Shown here in pieces: positions 18,103 to 28,020 of a stretch of 64,000 bases of DNA. The translations under genes and the position numbers were made by a program. How positions within the stretch are numbered: the stretch's first letter is position 1; every line of letters starts with the position of its first letter. The stretch covers positions 81,639-145,638 of the forward strand of contig CAKZOU010000034.1 in assembly GCA_937138255.1 (NCBI GenBank). The letters are read 5' to 3'. Origin of the DNA: an uncultured Paracoccaceae bacterium. Its GTDB lineage: Bacteria > Pseudomonadota > Alphaproteobacteria > Rhodobacterales > Rhodobacteraceae. A model generated the notes under the pieces. That model was not told the origin of the DNA. It saw only the letters and a list, made by a program, of their open reading frames with translations, and did not search any database.

Positions 18103-19302
18103 GCCGACCGCATCGACCACAGTTGGATGGAGTGCAATCTCTGTCCGCCGCGCGGTGAAGGCGCGGTGAGCGACAAGAATGCCGATTGCATCGGCATCCC
18201 TTAGCGCGGCTGTGCAGGAGACAAGTCTTACCCCCGAAGAGGCCAGGCCAAGGGGCAGCACGTCAATATGGGGTTCGACGGCCAGAACCTCATGGCCGCG
18301 ATCCGCGAGTATCTTGGCCACGGCAAGAGCCGGGCTTTCGCGCAGGTCGTCGGTGTCAGGTTTGTAGGCCAGACCGAGGCAGGCAATCTTTGCCGGACGC
18401 GATAGATGGGCAAGCGCCTGTTCGATCCTGTCGGCTGTAAGTTCGGGCATGGCATCGTTGCGCAATCGCGCGGTTTGAATGAAGTCGGTGCACCCCGGCG
18501 CTGCATCGACAAGAAACCAAGGGTCTACGGCGAGGCAGTGTCCGCCCACCCCCGGCCCGGGTCGAGGAATGTCGACCCGTGGGTGGCGGTTGGCGAGGTT
18601 GATCAAACGCCACACATCGACACCTAGCTCTTGGCAAATGAGCGAGAGTTCGTTCGCAAAAGCGATAGTGGTGTCGCGCCAGGCATTTTCGGCAAGTTTG
18701 CAGAGCTCTGCGGTTCGGGCGTCGGTGATGTTCAACCGCGCCCGGCTAATGCGCCGATAAAGAGGCGCGGCCATTTCAGAGGCCGTTGGGCAGAGGCCGC
18801 CAATGATCCGTTCGTTCTCCGCGATTTCGCGAAGCGCCGCGCCGGGGATCGCCCGCTCTGGGCAGTGGGCGAGGAAGATACTCCCGTCGGGAAGGTCGGG
18901 CCGCAGTCTGGCGATCTTGTGAGCCAGCATCTCCGTTGTGCCCGGTGGAACGGTGCTTTCGACGATGATCAAGTCCCCTTCTCGCAGGTGGGGCGCAACA
19001 GAGGACAGGGCAGCGTCAATATAGCGGAGCAGCGGTCGCTTGCCGCTGTCGACCGGGGAGGGAAGGCAAAGAATGTGGGCGTTGGCCGGTTCTGGTTTGT
19101 AGGCCGCCCTTAGCCAGCCCTCAGCGACAACCCGCTCAATCAGTTTCGCAACGCCCGGCTCGCGTGTTTCAGGCACCCCGCGCCGGATCGCCTCTGTGAC
19201 ATCGGGTGAGATATCTATTCCCACAACTTCGAGGCCGGACTGTGCAAAGAGCGCCGCTGTCGGCAGCCCGATGTAACCAAGGCCATGCACTGCGATCTTC
19301 AT
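17905..19302 (-). CDS. wecC: UDP-N-acetyl-D-mannosamine dehydrogenase with extended C-terminus
   Basis: A 465-residue NAD-dependent enzyme of the UDP-glucose/GDP-mannose dehydrogenase family that makes UDP-ManNAcA. It shows the Rossmann motif GLGYIGLP near residue 8, VESTVPPGTTE, and the catalytic Cys in GPGVGGHCLAVDPWF. Family members end near residue 400-420; here the frame runs on for about 60 residues (from about VVDAVGLLRS) with no recognisable domain, antisense to the adaptor gene. It follows wecB directly (19303), which supplies the substrate. The family could also oxidise other UDP-N-acetyl-hexosamines. Confidence 0.88.
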   Translation of the reverse strand: MKIAVHGLGYIGLPTAALFAQSGLEVVGIDISPDVTEAIRRGVPETREPGVAKLIERVVAEGWLRAAYKPEPANAHILCLPSPVDSGKRPLLRYIDAALSSVAPHLREGDLIIVESTVPPGTTEMLAHKIARLRPDLPDGSIFLAHCPERAIPGAALREIAENERIIGGLCPTASEMAAPLYRRISRARLNITDARTAELCKLAENAWRDTTIAFANELSLICQELGVDVWRLINLANRHPRVDIPRPGPGVGGHCLAVDPWFLVDAAPGCTDFIQTARLRNDAMPELTADRIEQALAHLSRPAKIACLGLAYKPDTDDLRESPALAVAKILADRGHEVLAVEPHIDVLPLGLASSGVRLVSCTAALRDADAIGILVAHRAFTARRTEIALHPTVVDAVGLLRSTLRDCPSIDEAGRRVENHDVAVAETAQDFGVDAVAVADLDRCKMGDPLRNPEDRPNAVLAK

Positions 19303-20406
19303 TCAGGCCACCTTCGCCAGATTCGCTTGTGCCTCTTGCATGAGGACACGCAAAATCCGCTTCGAAGCGCGCCCGTCGCCAAAGGTATCCGCTGGCGTCA
19401 GAGGCGGCGGGGTCGCCAAGAGGCGCTTTACCTGAGCGGCGATTGCATGGCGCTCGGCGCAGACAAGATGTACCGCGCCGGCCTCAATCGCCTCTGGGCG
19501 CTCTGTTGCATCGCGCACCACGAGGGCGGCTTTCCCAAGCGCAGTTGCTTCCTCTTGAACTCCGCCGGAATCGGTTACGATGAGGTCCGACAATGCCATG
19601 AGCCCCACAAAGCGTGGATAACTCTGTGGTTCGAGAATCCGTACGCCGGGCGCCCCCGCGAGGATGGATCGCGCCTGCCTCTGAATAGTTGGGCTCGGAT
19701 GTGCGGGAAAGACGATCTGATGTCCGATCGCGCCTAACCCGCGCAACGCCCAGCACAACTCGGTGAGCCCGCGCCCGAGGTTTTCTCGTCTGTGCATCGT
19801 CACGAGTATCAGTTTCCGGCCCAAGGCACGGGGAAGCCAGAGCGCAGGGTTGCCCAGCCTTGATCGTGCTGCAAGAAGCGCATCGATGCCGGTGTTGCCT
19901 GTCACGTGAATGGCCTTGCTCGGAATGCCTTCGGCTCGGAGGTTAGCGGCGGCCCCCGGAGTTGGCGCAAAATGAAGATCGGCAATGCGAGATATGAGTT
20001 GGCGGTTCATTTCCTCGGGCCAAGGCGATGCGACGCTACCGCTTCGCAGCCCTGCTTCAACATGGGCGACAGGAACCGCCCGATGCGCTGCGGCAATGGC
20101 CCCGCAGGTCGCCGAGGTCGTATCCCCTTGAACGATTGCGCGGTCGAAATCCCCGTCTCTCAGGATCGGGTCAAGTCGTGTGAGGATTTTCGCCGAGAGG
20201 TCGGACAAGCTCTGATCGGCCTGCATCACCTCAAGATCAAAGTCCGGCTCAATGCCGAAGAAGCGAAGTGGCTCCAAGGCAAGTTCGCGATGCTGCCCAG
20301 TCGAACAGATCTGCAGCGTCAGGCCGGGCGAACGGCGCAATCGCAGAATGAGCGGCGCGAGCTTGATAGCTTCGGGGCGCGTGCCCAAGATGACCAAAAG
20401 TCTCAA
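19303..20406 (-). CDS. wecB: UDP-N-acetylglucosamine 2-epimerase, non-hydrolysing
   Basis: A GT-B-fold epimerase that interconverts UDP-GlcNAc and UDP-ManNAc. Diagnostic text includes VILGTRPEAIKLAPL at the N-terminus, VQGDTTSA, HVEAGLRS, PEEMNR, VTGNTGIDAL, TMHRRENLG and the C-terminal DSGGVQEEA. I start at TTG 20406 (MRLLVILGTRPE), six bases behind GGGGG, giving 367 residues, the normal length; the frame is open upstream to 20625 but that would overlap the preceding glycosyltransferase. Its last base abuts the wecC start. Confidence 0.92.
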   Translation of the reverse strand: MRLLVILGTRPEAIKLAPLILRLRRSPGLTLQICSTGQHRELALEPLRFFGIEPDFDLEVMQADQSLSDLSAKILTRLDPILRDGDFDRAIVQGDTTSATCGAIAAAHRAVPVAHVEAGLRSGSVASPWPEEMNRQLISRIADLHFAPTPGAAANLRAEGIPSKAIHVTGNTGIDALLAARSRLGNPALWLPRALGRKLILVTMHRRENLGRGLTELCWALRGLGAIGHQIVFPAHPSPTIQRQARSILAGAPGVRILEPQSYPRFVGLMALSDLIVTDSGGVQEEATALGKAALVVRDATERPEAIEAGAVHLVCAERHAIAAQVKRLLATPPPLTPADTFGDGRASKRILRVLMQEAQANLAKVA

Positions 20407-20464
20407 GATTGGCCCCCAGCGTGGTGCGTTTCGCAAGGCTGGCAGCAACAGGCTAAATATTCGG

Positions 20465-22975
20465 TTAACCAGGATTACCAAGTCCGAAGATCTGCTCGAT
20501 AAGTGAAATGGGCCAATGTTCAGCCAAGGGTCTCGCGGCAGAGCGGCCCTCGACCGCGAGGCGTTCATAAAGTGCCTTGTTGCGCGCAATTCTTCTGATC
20601 TGGCGGGCAGCCGATTTCCAGTCAAAACGGGGAACGAGAACTCCTCCGCCGTTCTTTAGAAGCTCTGATGGATGTCCGTGGTCATAGGCGATCACGGGAC
20701 GGCCCGCGGCCATGGCTTCGGCAATTGTGCGGCCGAAGCTCTCGGCAAAATGCGATAGGCTGAGAACGATATCACAGTGCGAGATTGCCTTGGCAGGGGT
20801 CTCGGCGAAACCAATCGCGTGGACATTTGGCGGCAAAGGCAACTGCGGCGACGGGCCCACAAGAACGAATTTGAGACCGGTCTCGGTTCCCAATTCTTGG
20901 GCTATACGCAGAAAATCCAGAAGGCCCTTGCGCGGGGTGCCGCTGCCCACCAGCCCGATCCGAAGCTGTCCGGTAGGGCGGGAAGGCAGGTCGAACAAGG
21001 AAGGATCAATTCGATTCTCGGCAAGGATCGCATTTTGGTCGCCGATCCAGTTCAGGGTCGTCCGGCTATTGGCGATGATCCGATCGGCCTCGTTCAACAA
21101 AGTCTGCCGCAGCAGTGCAGGAGTGAGGGCGAGATCGCGGCACAGTTGGGGATCAGCCTCCGGCAGTTCGCGCAGATACAGCGCCCCAGGGCGGCCCAGC
21201 GCCCGCGCCGCAACGAGCGGGGCATTGAGTGTGCAGGTGTTTACGTGCACCTCGTCGGCGCCAGAGCTGTTGATAATCCGCATCAGCCCCTCAACCTCTT
21301 CAACGGTTGGCGCAGCGCCGCCGCGCCGTGGCCTCTGAGGGCAAACATGGATGCGGGAGGCAAGAGGCGTGAGGGCTTCAAGATATGGCGCCGCTTCGGC
21401 CGCTGGCAGGACAACCTCGGCGTCAACACCGGTCGACCGCGCGGCTGACAGCACGTCAAGAAGGCTGCGTTCCGCGCCATAGGTTTCCGTTCCCGCAGCA
21501 TGGGCAAAGACGATGATCTTGCGGTGCGCATCAGACATCGGTGTTGCCGGCACTGCGAAAGGCATTGGCGGCTCGGCCCGAACAAGCGCCAGAGGAAAGG
21601 GCCGCGTTTTGGGTGCGCGGTCCATGAAGAGCGGCCCGGTCTTGTGCCAAAGAGCTGCGGCTTCGGCGTAGTCGGCGCGCGGACCGGCCCGCTGAGTGGT
21701 AATGGATGTGGCCGGGGCGGTTGTGAGCGATCCCTGTCGCGCTCTCCCGATCGACAAAGGTAGACCGGGTAGCACCGCCTTTACGTCGCTGGCGCCATAA
21801 CGGGCGATGATCCGGTCGCGGAACTCACTGTCGGCTCCTGTAGACGCCTCGTCCCAATAGCCGATCTCTTCCCGAAGCGAGCGGCGAAAGAGAAGGGAGG
21901 AAAGATTGGGGTGAATGATCCTATCCTGACGCCAAAATAATCGGGGGCGCAGATGTTCGTCGGCTCGAATCCAGTCAGACATAGTTGCCGCAAGTCCCGG
22001 GTTCTTGGTGAAAGGCGCGATCTGGCGCGCGATCCGCTCGGGATGGGCCCAGTCGTCGGCGTCTAGGCTGGTGACGAAATCGCCGGTTGCGCTCTCAAGG
22101 CCAAGGTTGCGCGCGCCATAAGCACCGTTGGTCTGCGCCCCGTCCAAGAGGCGGATGCGGGGATCTTTCTTTTCCCATCTTTTGGCGATTTCTACCGTGG
22201 CATCTGCAGATCCGTTATCGATGACGAGAATTTCAAGATTGCGCCAGCTTTGGCAGACAAGGCTGCGTAGGGCCGTCTCGAGGGTCATGGCCGCATCGCG
22301 CGCGGGCATCAGGACCGTAACAAGTTCTCCGTCCACCGCTCGCGACGCATTGCAAACCAGACGGTCAAACGCAGGCCCGCTTCCCGGGGCAGGGGAGGCG
22401 AATCCAAGACCGTCTACGAGAAAGGCCGGGCGCAAAGGACGCAGTGGCTGGCCGGGCGGCGCAAGGGCGATCCGAAGATCGAAATTCAACGGGAACCGTC
22501 GCATCGCACGTTTGAGAAGGGCACGGCCAAAGCCCTCCTGCCCCGCATCTCGCAAGATCATGCCCGCGGTGAGCGGCAACGAGGGATCCAGAAAACCTGT
22601 GATGATCTGTTTGTTTTCGGCGGCTCGGCCCGCGTGGGCTGCAGCCTGTTCAGTATTCCCTCTGGCGGCGTACCAACGGGCGCAGGCTATCTGGGCATAG
22701 AGAAGATCTGCCGGTGCGCCATGACGCGCGAGCCATTCGAGTGCATCAAGGTTTCTGCCTTCTTGGGCAGACTCAATTCCATCGGCCCAAAGGTCTGCCA
22801 CCATCATGCACGGAACTCGACCCTCGCGCCGGCCATGCCTCAAGTAGTGGAAAAGAGGTGGTTTTCCAGCGGCGGCAACATCGGGGTAGAGGGTTCTGTA
22901 CGAGCCTTCACCGAAGAAGGCCGGGGTCCACGGCATAGGCTTGGTAAGATCTTGGAAAGCATTTGGGCGCCACAT
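20465..22975 (-). CDS. Two-headed glycosyltransferase (GT2 plus GT4)
   Basis: An 836-residue protein for surface glycan synthesis. Residues 25-53 form the module SYRTLYPDV...HYLRHGRREGR that also occurs in two other proteins of this locus. A TPR-like helical part (about 60-170) follows, then a GT2 domain (about 215-440) with TVLMPARD at its start and the DxD-type SLDADDWAHPE, then a GT-B/GT4 domain (about 490-836) with VGSGTPRKGLLDFL and the donor motif SHFAESFGRTIAEAMAAGRPVI. Such two-headed enzymes often add two successive sugars. Start at 22975; a Met at residue 14 is possible. First gene of the GT-wecB-wecC operon. Confidence 0.86.
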   Translation of the reverse strand: MWRPNAFQDLTKPMPWTPAFFGEGSYRTLYPDVAAAGKPPLFHYLRHGRREGRVPCMMVADLWADGIESAQEGRNLDALEWLARHGAPADLLYAQIACARWYAARGNTEQAAAHAGRAAENKQIITGFLDPSLPLTAGMILRDAGQEGFGRALLKRAMRRFPLNFDLRIALAPPGQPLRPLRPAFLVDGLGFASPAPGSGPAFDRLVCNASRAVDGELVTVLMPARDAAMTLETALRSLVCQSWRNLEILVIDNGSADATVEIAKRWEKKDPRIRLLDGAQTNGAYGARNLGLESATGDFVTSLDADDWAHPERIARQIAPFTKNPGLAATMSDWIRADEHLRPRLFWRQDRIIHPNLSSLLFRRSLREEIGYWDEASTGADSEFRDRIIARYGASDVKAVLPGLPLSIGRARQGSLTTAPATSITTQRAGPRADYAEAAALWHKTGPLFMDRAPKTRPFPLALVRAEPPMPFAVPATPMSDAHRKIIVFAHAAGTETYGAERSLLDVLSAARSTGVDAEVVLPAAEAAPYLEALTPLASRIHVCPQRPRRGGAAPTVEEVEGLMRIINSSGADEVHVNTCTLNAPLVAARALGRPGALYLRELPEADPQLCRDLALTPALLRQTLLNEADRIIANSRTTLNWIGDQNAILAENRIDPSLFDLPSRPTGQLRIGLVGSGTPRKGLLDFLRIAQELGTETGLKFVLVGPSPQLPLPPNVHAIGFAETPAKAISHCDIVLSLSHFAESFGRTIAEAMAAGRPVIAYDHGHPSELLKNGGGVLVPRFDWKSAARQIRRIARNKALYERLAVEGRSAARPLAEHWPISLIEQIFGLGNPG

Positions 22976-23021
22976 GCCTTGGTGGTGTCACCAAAATGGC
23001 TAATACAACTTTAAGGATTGC

Positions 23022-25199
23022 GTGAGGGAATCAAAACAAGCCCCGAATGAAGGCCGGATTGACAGAATGTCGAAGATGGAATTGCCGAAGCGTGATGGTG
23101 TCGACGAAGTTTTGAGTTGGCAACAAGTGCAAGCGACCCGCGAAAAGCGGTTCTTTCGGTCGTTGGCGCTTCAATGCCAAAGGGAAATCAAGCTGCGGCG
23201 CCAAATACATCGCTGGAACGCCCTGCGCTTTCTTTGGCGGCTCTTCGGGCCCGCCCCGCTGGCACGAAGGGCCGTCGAACTCTTTATCCTGCGCGGATCG
23301 GCCTATTTCGATGCGGGCTGGTATCTCTCAAAGGCGCCTGACGTCGCGGCGTCGGGGCTTTCGGCCGAGCGGCACTATTTGCTTCACGGTGGGTTCGAAG
23401 GGCGGGATCCGGGGCCCCATTTCTCGTCTGCCTCATATCTCAAGCGCGGACAGGACGTGGCCGCAAGCGGGCTTAACCCGCTGGTTCATTTTCATATCTT
23501 TGGAAAGAGCGAGGGGCGCTGGGCTGGCGCGGCCAGTCGGAAATGCGGTGGGATGCCGCCGATCCCGGATCGCGTGGTCTATGTCGTCGGCCACACGCTT
23601 CCCTATTCATCGAGCGGCTACGCAATTCGGACTCATGAGGTCGCCAAGGCCCTCGGCCGTGCCGGCCATGATGTGGTCGTCGTGCTTTTTCCCGGAAGGC
23701 CGTGGTCGATCGAGGGATTTAACCCCAATGAGAGGGTGCAAGCAGACAGGCGCATCGAAGGGGTGCGCTATGTCACCCTTCCAGCCCAACAGCTTCTTGG
23801 CTTGTCGCAAGAGGCGGCCCAAGAGGCGGCAACTGTGCTCTTGTCGGATGCAATCGCCACCCTGCGGCCCGCTTCGGTGGTTGCTGCCTCGAACTGGCGC
23901 ATAGCGGAGCCGGCGGCCGAGGCTGCGCGGGCAAATGGTGCTGTATTCTTCTATGAACAGCGTGGGTTTTGGGAGTTGGGCCTCGGGGCCGGGGCCATCC
24001 GTGAGATTGAGCGCGCGAAAGAGATCGAGGTGGCCCGTTCGGCTCGCGCGGTCATCGCGCTCGGCCCTCAGATGCAGGAAGAACTGCAACGCAGGGGCAT
24101 CCCCGCTGATCGCATTGTTCGCGTTCCAAATGGCATCGCTCCGGCGCGAGTTGCCGGCGCGGCAATCGACCGGAAAGACCTTGGTTCGGCATCGAGATAT
24201 CTGATCGGGTATGTCGGCGCCTACGCAGAGCACGAAGGAATAGAAGATTTATTTGCTGCGGTCGCCAAAATGCGGCGCGAGGGGGCCGATGTGGGCTTGC
24301 TCTGCGCGGGCGGCGGCGAGCCGAAGGGTCTGATTGGCAGCCGCTTTTCCGAGCGGGTCGTATTGGGCGCCTACGCAGCCAAATACGGTGTCGAGCGCAA
24401 TACCCTCATCTTGCCCAGGGTGCCCTGGGCCGAGGTTGCGCCTGTCTATGGCCTTTTGGATCTGGTCGTAGTGCCACGTCGCAACAGCGAGGTCGGCCAG
24501 CTTGTGCCCCCCCTCAAACCCTATGGAGCGATAGCGCATGGGTGCCATGTTTTGATGTCGGATCTGCCGCCGCTGCGCGATATCGCAGACGAGATCGGGG
24601 CAAGGCTTTTCCCAGCCGGAGATGTCGCTGCCCTAGCTGAAGCTATCCGCCGACATTTGGAGGCGCTGCCGTTTCTAGGCAGACCCCAAAGCCATTGGTC
24701 GCTCGCTTGGGGCCAGCGCATCAAACCGCTTTCGCGCCGCCTTCGCAGTGTTGAGGAAGAGGCCAAAAGGGCGCAGCGGGCCGGTGCATTGCCCGCTTTT
24801 GACATCGCACAAATCCCTCGCGCGTTTTTGGCGCTTGGCCAGGACAAGGCTTGCGACATCGGTATCGGCCCCTGCCGAAACTGGCCCGGTGCACTGAGGT
24901 GCGCCACCCGCAACGACATTCTTGCCGAGGTCGCAACCCGCCCTCCGGCAACCCTCGTGATTGACTGGCAAGGCATTACCGGTGAAGGCGGCGAATGGCA
25001 TGGCCTTTGGGGTGCCGAGGATATCGGTCTTAGCAAGCAGGTCTTTGATGCCTGTCGGATCGCGCTTGATCGGGGATGGCGGATCAAGGTCGTTGGGCCC
25101 GTTTCCCTCGCCGAAGCACCGCTCTTTGCCATGGTTTCTGAGCAAGTTGAAATTCTTGAAGGCGAGGTGTCCGCTAGTTGGACGGACGCGGCCGCATGA
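23022..25199 (+). CDS. Glycosyltransferase family 4 with N-terminal repeat module and unusual C-terminal domain
   Basis: A 725-residue protein. A basic helical N-terminus (about 35-90) is followed by two tandem copies of the Y-PDV/DVAASG-HY-G-EGR module (95-128 and 134-166). The GT4 domain (about 183-580) begins YVVGHTLPYSSSGYAIRTHE and carries VPRVPW and the late motif VVVPRRNSEVGQLVPPLKPYGAIAHG. Residues about 600-725 form a separate domain with TLVIDWQGITGEGGEW that I do not recognise. GTG start at 23022 with AAGGA five bases upstream. Only 46 bases separate it from the divergent glycosyltransferase. Its TGA overlaps the next ATG. Confidence 0.83.
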   Translation: MRESKQAPNEGRIDRMSKMELPKRDGVDEVLSWQQVQATREKRFFRSLALQCQREIKLRRQIHRWNALRFLWRLFGPAPLARRAVELFILRGSAYFDAGWYLSKAPDVAASGLSAERHYLLHGGFEGRDPGPHFSSASYLKRGQDVAASGLNPLVHFHIFGKSEGRWAGAASRKCGGMPPIPDRVVYVVGHTLPYSSSGYAIRTHEVAKALGRAGHDVVVVLFPGRPWSIEGFNPNERVQADRRIEGVRYVTLPAQQLLGLSQEAAQEAATVLLSDAIATLRPASVVAASNWRIAEPAAEAARANGAVFFYEQRGFWELGLGAGAIREIERAKEIEVARSARAVIALGPQMQEELQRRGIPADRIVRVPNGIAPARVAGAAIDRKDLGSASRYLIGYVGAYAEHEGIEDLFAAVAKMRREGADVGLLCAGGGEPKGLIGSRFSERVVLGAYAAKYGVERNTLILPRVPWAEVAPVYGLLDLVVVPRRNSEVGQLVPPLKPYGAIAHGCHVLMSDLPPLRDIADEIGARLFPAGDVAALAEAIRRHLEALPFLGRPQSHWSLAWGQRIKPLSRRLRSVEEEAKRAQRAGALPAFDIAQIPRAFLALGQDKACDIGIGPCRNWPGALRCATRNDILAEVATRPPATLVIDWQGITGEGGEWHGLWGAEDIGLSKQVFDACRIALDRGWRIKVVGPVSLAEAPLFAMVSEQVEILEGEVSASWTDAAA

Positions 25200-27307
25200 G
25201 ATTAGCTGTCCTTGCCGAACAGAATTTCAACCTCGTCGATGGGTCGACAGTCTGGCTTCTCAATCTGTGCCGGATGCTGGCTACTTTGCCGGGCGTTGAA
25301 ACCACTTTGATCCTGAAAGAAGCGCTTTCCACGCGCGTAATGGCAGATGATCTGCCGGCCAACATTGCGGTGGTCGAGCCAACGGAAATCGGCTCGCAAA
25401 GCCGATTGACCCCCGACGAGATTTCCTCGGCGCTCGAAAATCTGGAAGGCAAAGTCGGCCGATTTGACAGGATCATTGTGCGGGGCGATGAGTTCTTGTC
25501 GTTTCTTCTTGCCGACGAGGACTGGGCCGGACGGGTAATCGCCTATAGTCCTTCGGCAAAGCCCCGCCTTGGCGCCTCGGTGCCAAAGTGGATTGCTGAT
25601 GCAAGACAGGCTCGCGCGCCGCTTCTTACTCAGAGCCCTATTAGCAAAGCCATATTCGAAACCTTCCACGATTATCCTGCGGCGCTTGTCGAGGTCTTGC
25701 CTCCTGTGGTGCATGGCCTGCCTGTGCCCCAGCCCGAGATGGCGGCTGGGCCACTCCTCGTCTATAGCGGCAAGATCGATCCGGGCTACGGGCTTGAGTG
25801 GCTTTGCGATCTGATCGATATGCCAGAGCAGGAACGGGGTTTTGCGATCACGGTGATTGCCGGCAAGACCATCGCCAAAGCGCAGCCTATGGCCGTTGCG
25901 CGGTTTGAGGCCTTGGTCGAGGAGCCTGGTCCGGGCATTTCGATCCGTCGCAACCTGTCCCATAGCGTCGCCCTCTCAGAGATGGCGGGGGCGCGGTTCG
26001 GCTTTTGCCTGCGCTCGAGCAATTATGACGGCAATGTCGAAATATCGACCAAAGTTCTGGAATTCTGTGCCCTCGGGGTCGCTCCTATTCTCAACGATAC
26101 CGCGCTCAACCGCGGCCTCTTGGGTGCGGACTATCCTTTTCTGTTTGACGTGGCGTTGCCGAACATTGCCAGACGTGTCGCCGAGAAACTGAGTGGCGCT
26201 ACAGAGCAGGAAATCGAGACAGCCCGCGCAAGAATTTCGGTTCTTGCTGAGATGGCCAATTCGCGGAGCGGCGCCTCAATTATTGCAAAGGTTTTGGGGG
26301 AAGCCTCGTCACAAGCCGAACCGGCAAAGCCTGTCGCCCTGAGAGTTTCGAGCCACGACAACAAGTTTCTATTCCGGTTCCTAGACCATGCCGCACATGA
26401 TCCGCGCCTGACGCTTCGCCGCGAGACATGGCGAGGGATCAGTGAGGCGGGCGGCGCTCTGGAGCGGACCCAGTCGGGGGAGGCCATCTTTTGCGAATGG
26501 TGTGGCGAGAATGCGGTCTGGCACAGCCACAACAAGCCGAAGGGCGCGCGGCTTATCGTTCGCCTGCACAGGTTCGAGGCGTATCGGGACTTTCCGGCAA
26601 GGGTCAACTGGCCTGCCGTCGATCGATTGATCGTAGTCTCTCAGCACTTCAAGGAAATGATGATCAAAGCCCATGGCATCCAGGCTGAGCGGATCGAGGT
26701 CTTGCCGCAATATGTTGATTGTGAAGGGCTGCATCGCAAGAAGAGGCCCGGTGCCCGTTTCAGGATCGGCTATGCGGGATTGGTGCCGTTCGGTCACAAA
26801 AGGCTGGATCGGGCGGTCGATTTTCTGGAAGCGCTGCGCGCCAAAGATCCCCGATTTTCGATGATCGTTCGCGGTGCGATGCCGTGGAAGATGCGCTGGG
26901 CCTGGAACGACCGCCCCGACGATCGGCGCGCCTATGAGCAAGTTTTTGAACGGATATTCTCTGATCCGAACTTGTCGGGGGCAATCCGCTTCGATCCACC
27001 GGGAAGCAACATGGAAGAGTGGTTCCGCGAGGTAGGTTTCGTTCTGTCCACATCCTCGTCTGAAGGATGCCACACCGCGATCATGGAAGGGATGGCCTCG
27101 GGCGCTATGCCAATCGTGAGGAACTGGCCGGGCGCCGCGGATATATTTGGCGACTTTGTCCATGAGGAAGCCGAGGGCGCGATACCCTCGGTCTTAGCCC
27201 ACGCGACAGAGGCTGGATGGGAGGGCCGCTGTGACGGCCTCTCGGCCCGCGCACGAGGTTGGGATGTCGAGGTTTTCAACAGAAAGATTATGGAGTTGAT
27301 CGCATGA
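25196..27307 (+). CDS. Large glycosyltransferase with two GT-B-like halves
   Basis: A 703-residue protein with two regions that each look like a GT4 enzyme. The N-terminal half (about 1-385) begins MRLAVLAEQNFNLVDGSTVW and includes LRSSNYDGNVEISTKVLEFCALGVAPI, a GT4 donor-site pattern. The C-terminal half (about 390-703) has RIGYAGLVPFGHKRLDRAVDF and STSSSEGCHTAIMEGMASG. It probably builds two linkages of the polysaccharide. The ATG overlaps the preceding stop (ATGA at 25196), and its own stop overlaps the next gene the same way, so three proteins are probably made as a coupled set. Confidence 0.8.
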   Translation: MRLAVLAEQNFNLVDGSTVWLLNLCRMLATLPGVETTLILKEALSTRVMADDLPANIAVVEPTEIGSQSRLTPDEISSALENLEGKVGRFDRIIVRGDEFLSFLLADEDWAGRVIAYSPSAKPRLGASVPKWIADARQARAPLLTQSPISKAIFETFHDYPAALVEVLPPVVHGLPVPQPEMAAGPLLVYSGKIDPGYGLEWLCDLIDMPEQERGFAITVIAGKTIAKAQPMAVARFEALVEEPGPGISIRRNLSHSVALSEMAGARFGFCLRSSNYDGNVEISTKVLEFCALGVAPILNDTALNRGLLGADYPFLFDVALPNIARRVAEKLSGATEQEIETARARISVLAEMANSRSGASIIAKVLGEASSQAEPAKPVALRVSSHDNKFLFRFLDHAAHDPRLTLRRETWRGISEAGGALERTQSGEAIFCEWCGENAVWHSHNKPKGARLIVRLHRFEAYRDFPARVNWPAVDRLIVVSQHFKEMMIKAHGIQAERIEVLPQYVDCEGLHRKKRPGARFRIGYAGLVPFGHKRLDRAVDFLEALRAKDPRFSMIVRGAMPWKMRWAWNDRPDDRRAYEQVFERIFSDPNLSGAIRFDPPGSNMEEWFREVGFVLSTSSSEGCHTAIMEGMASGAMPIVRNWPGAADIFGDFVHEEAEGAIPSVLAHATEAGWEGRCDGLSARARGWDVEVFNRKIMELIA

Positions 27308-27960
27308 GTGCCAGCGAGGTCGTCGAAACCTTCGAATCCGTCGAACGCAAACGACGCGATTTTGCCCGGGCGCTTTCGACGTTTCGAGGGAAGGGCGGCA
27401 GGTATCACAATCCCGCTCCGCCGCTACCCGACGAGAAATATCGCGGTTGCGAGGTTCTGGCTGATCGTCTGGCGCTTCTGGAAAGGCTCCCAAAAGGCGC
27501 AGCGTTTGCCGAGGTCGGTGTGGATGGAGGGCATTTTTCCGCCGAGATTTTCGAGCGCTGTGCCCCATCGAGTCTGGTCCTGATGGACCGCGACCTTGGC
27601 CGGATTTCCAACCCGCTGGTTCTGGACCTGATCTCCAGGGGGGATCCCCGCATTACCCTTTTGGCAGGAGACAGTGGTGACTGCCTGGGTGAATTGCCCG
27701 TCGGCTCGATTGATGTCGTCTATATCGATGCCGACCACAGCTATGCCGCGGTCCGAAGAGATATCGCCGCCGCACTTCCGCGCCTCAAGCCGGATGGCGT
27801 CTTGATCTTCAACGACTATACCGTTTGGTCTCCCAGAAGCATGTATCACTGCGGTGTGGCGCGCGCGGTGAACGAGCTTTGCCTCTCGAGCAACTGGCGG
27901 CTGCGCTACCTCGCCATGCAGCCGATGATGTATAACGATGTGATGCTGGTCCGAGACTGA
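27304..27960 (+). CDS. Class I SAM-dependent methyltransferase
   Basis: A 218-residue protein. Motif I is AEVGVDGGHFS, motif II region DVVYIDADHSYAAVRRDI, and motif III LKPDGVLIFNDYT, a pattern typical of the Methyltransf_24 family that modifies sugars. Given its place as the third gene of the glycosyltransferase operon, O- or N-methylation of the surface polysaccharide is likely. Start at 27304 is fixed by the ATGA overlap with the previous gene. Confidence 0.82.
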   Translation: MSASEVVETFESVERKRRDFARALSTFRGKGGRYHNPAPPLPDEKYRGCEVLADRLALLERLPKGAAFAEVGVDGGHFSAEIFERCAPSSLVLMDRDLGRISNPLVLDLISRGDPRITLLAGDSGDCLGELPVGSIDVVYIDADHSYAAVRRDIAAALPRLKPDGVLIFNDYTVWSPRSMYHCGVARAVNELCLSSNWRLRYLAMQPMMYNDVMLVRD

Positions 27961-28020
27961 GTTTCTTCTTGCGCTCCTCGGCGGCCTGTTCAAAACAGGG
28001 TGCATTAGCGGAGGACTTCG

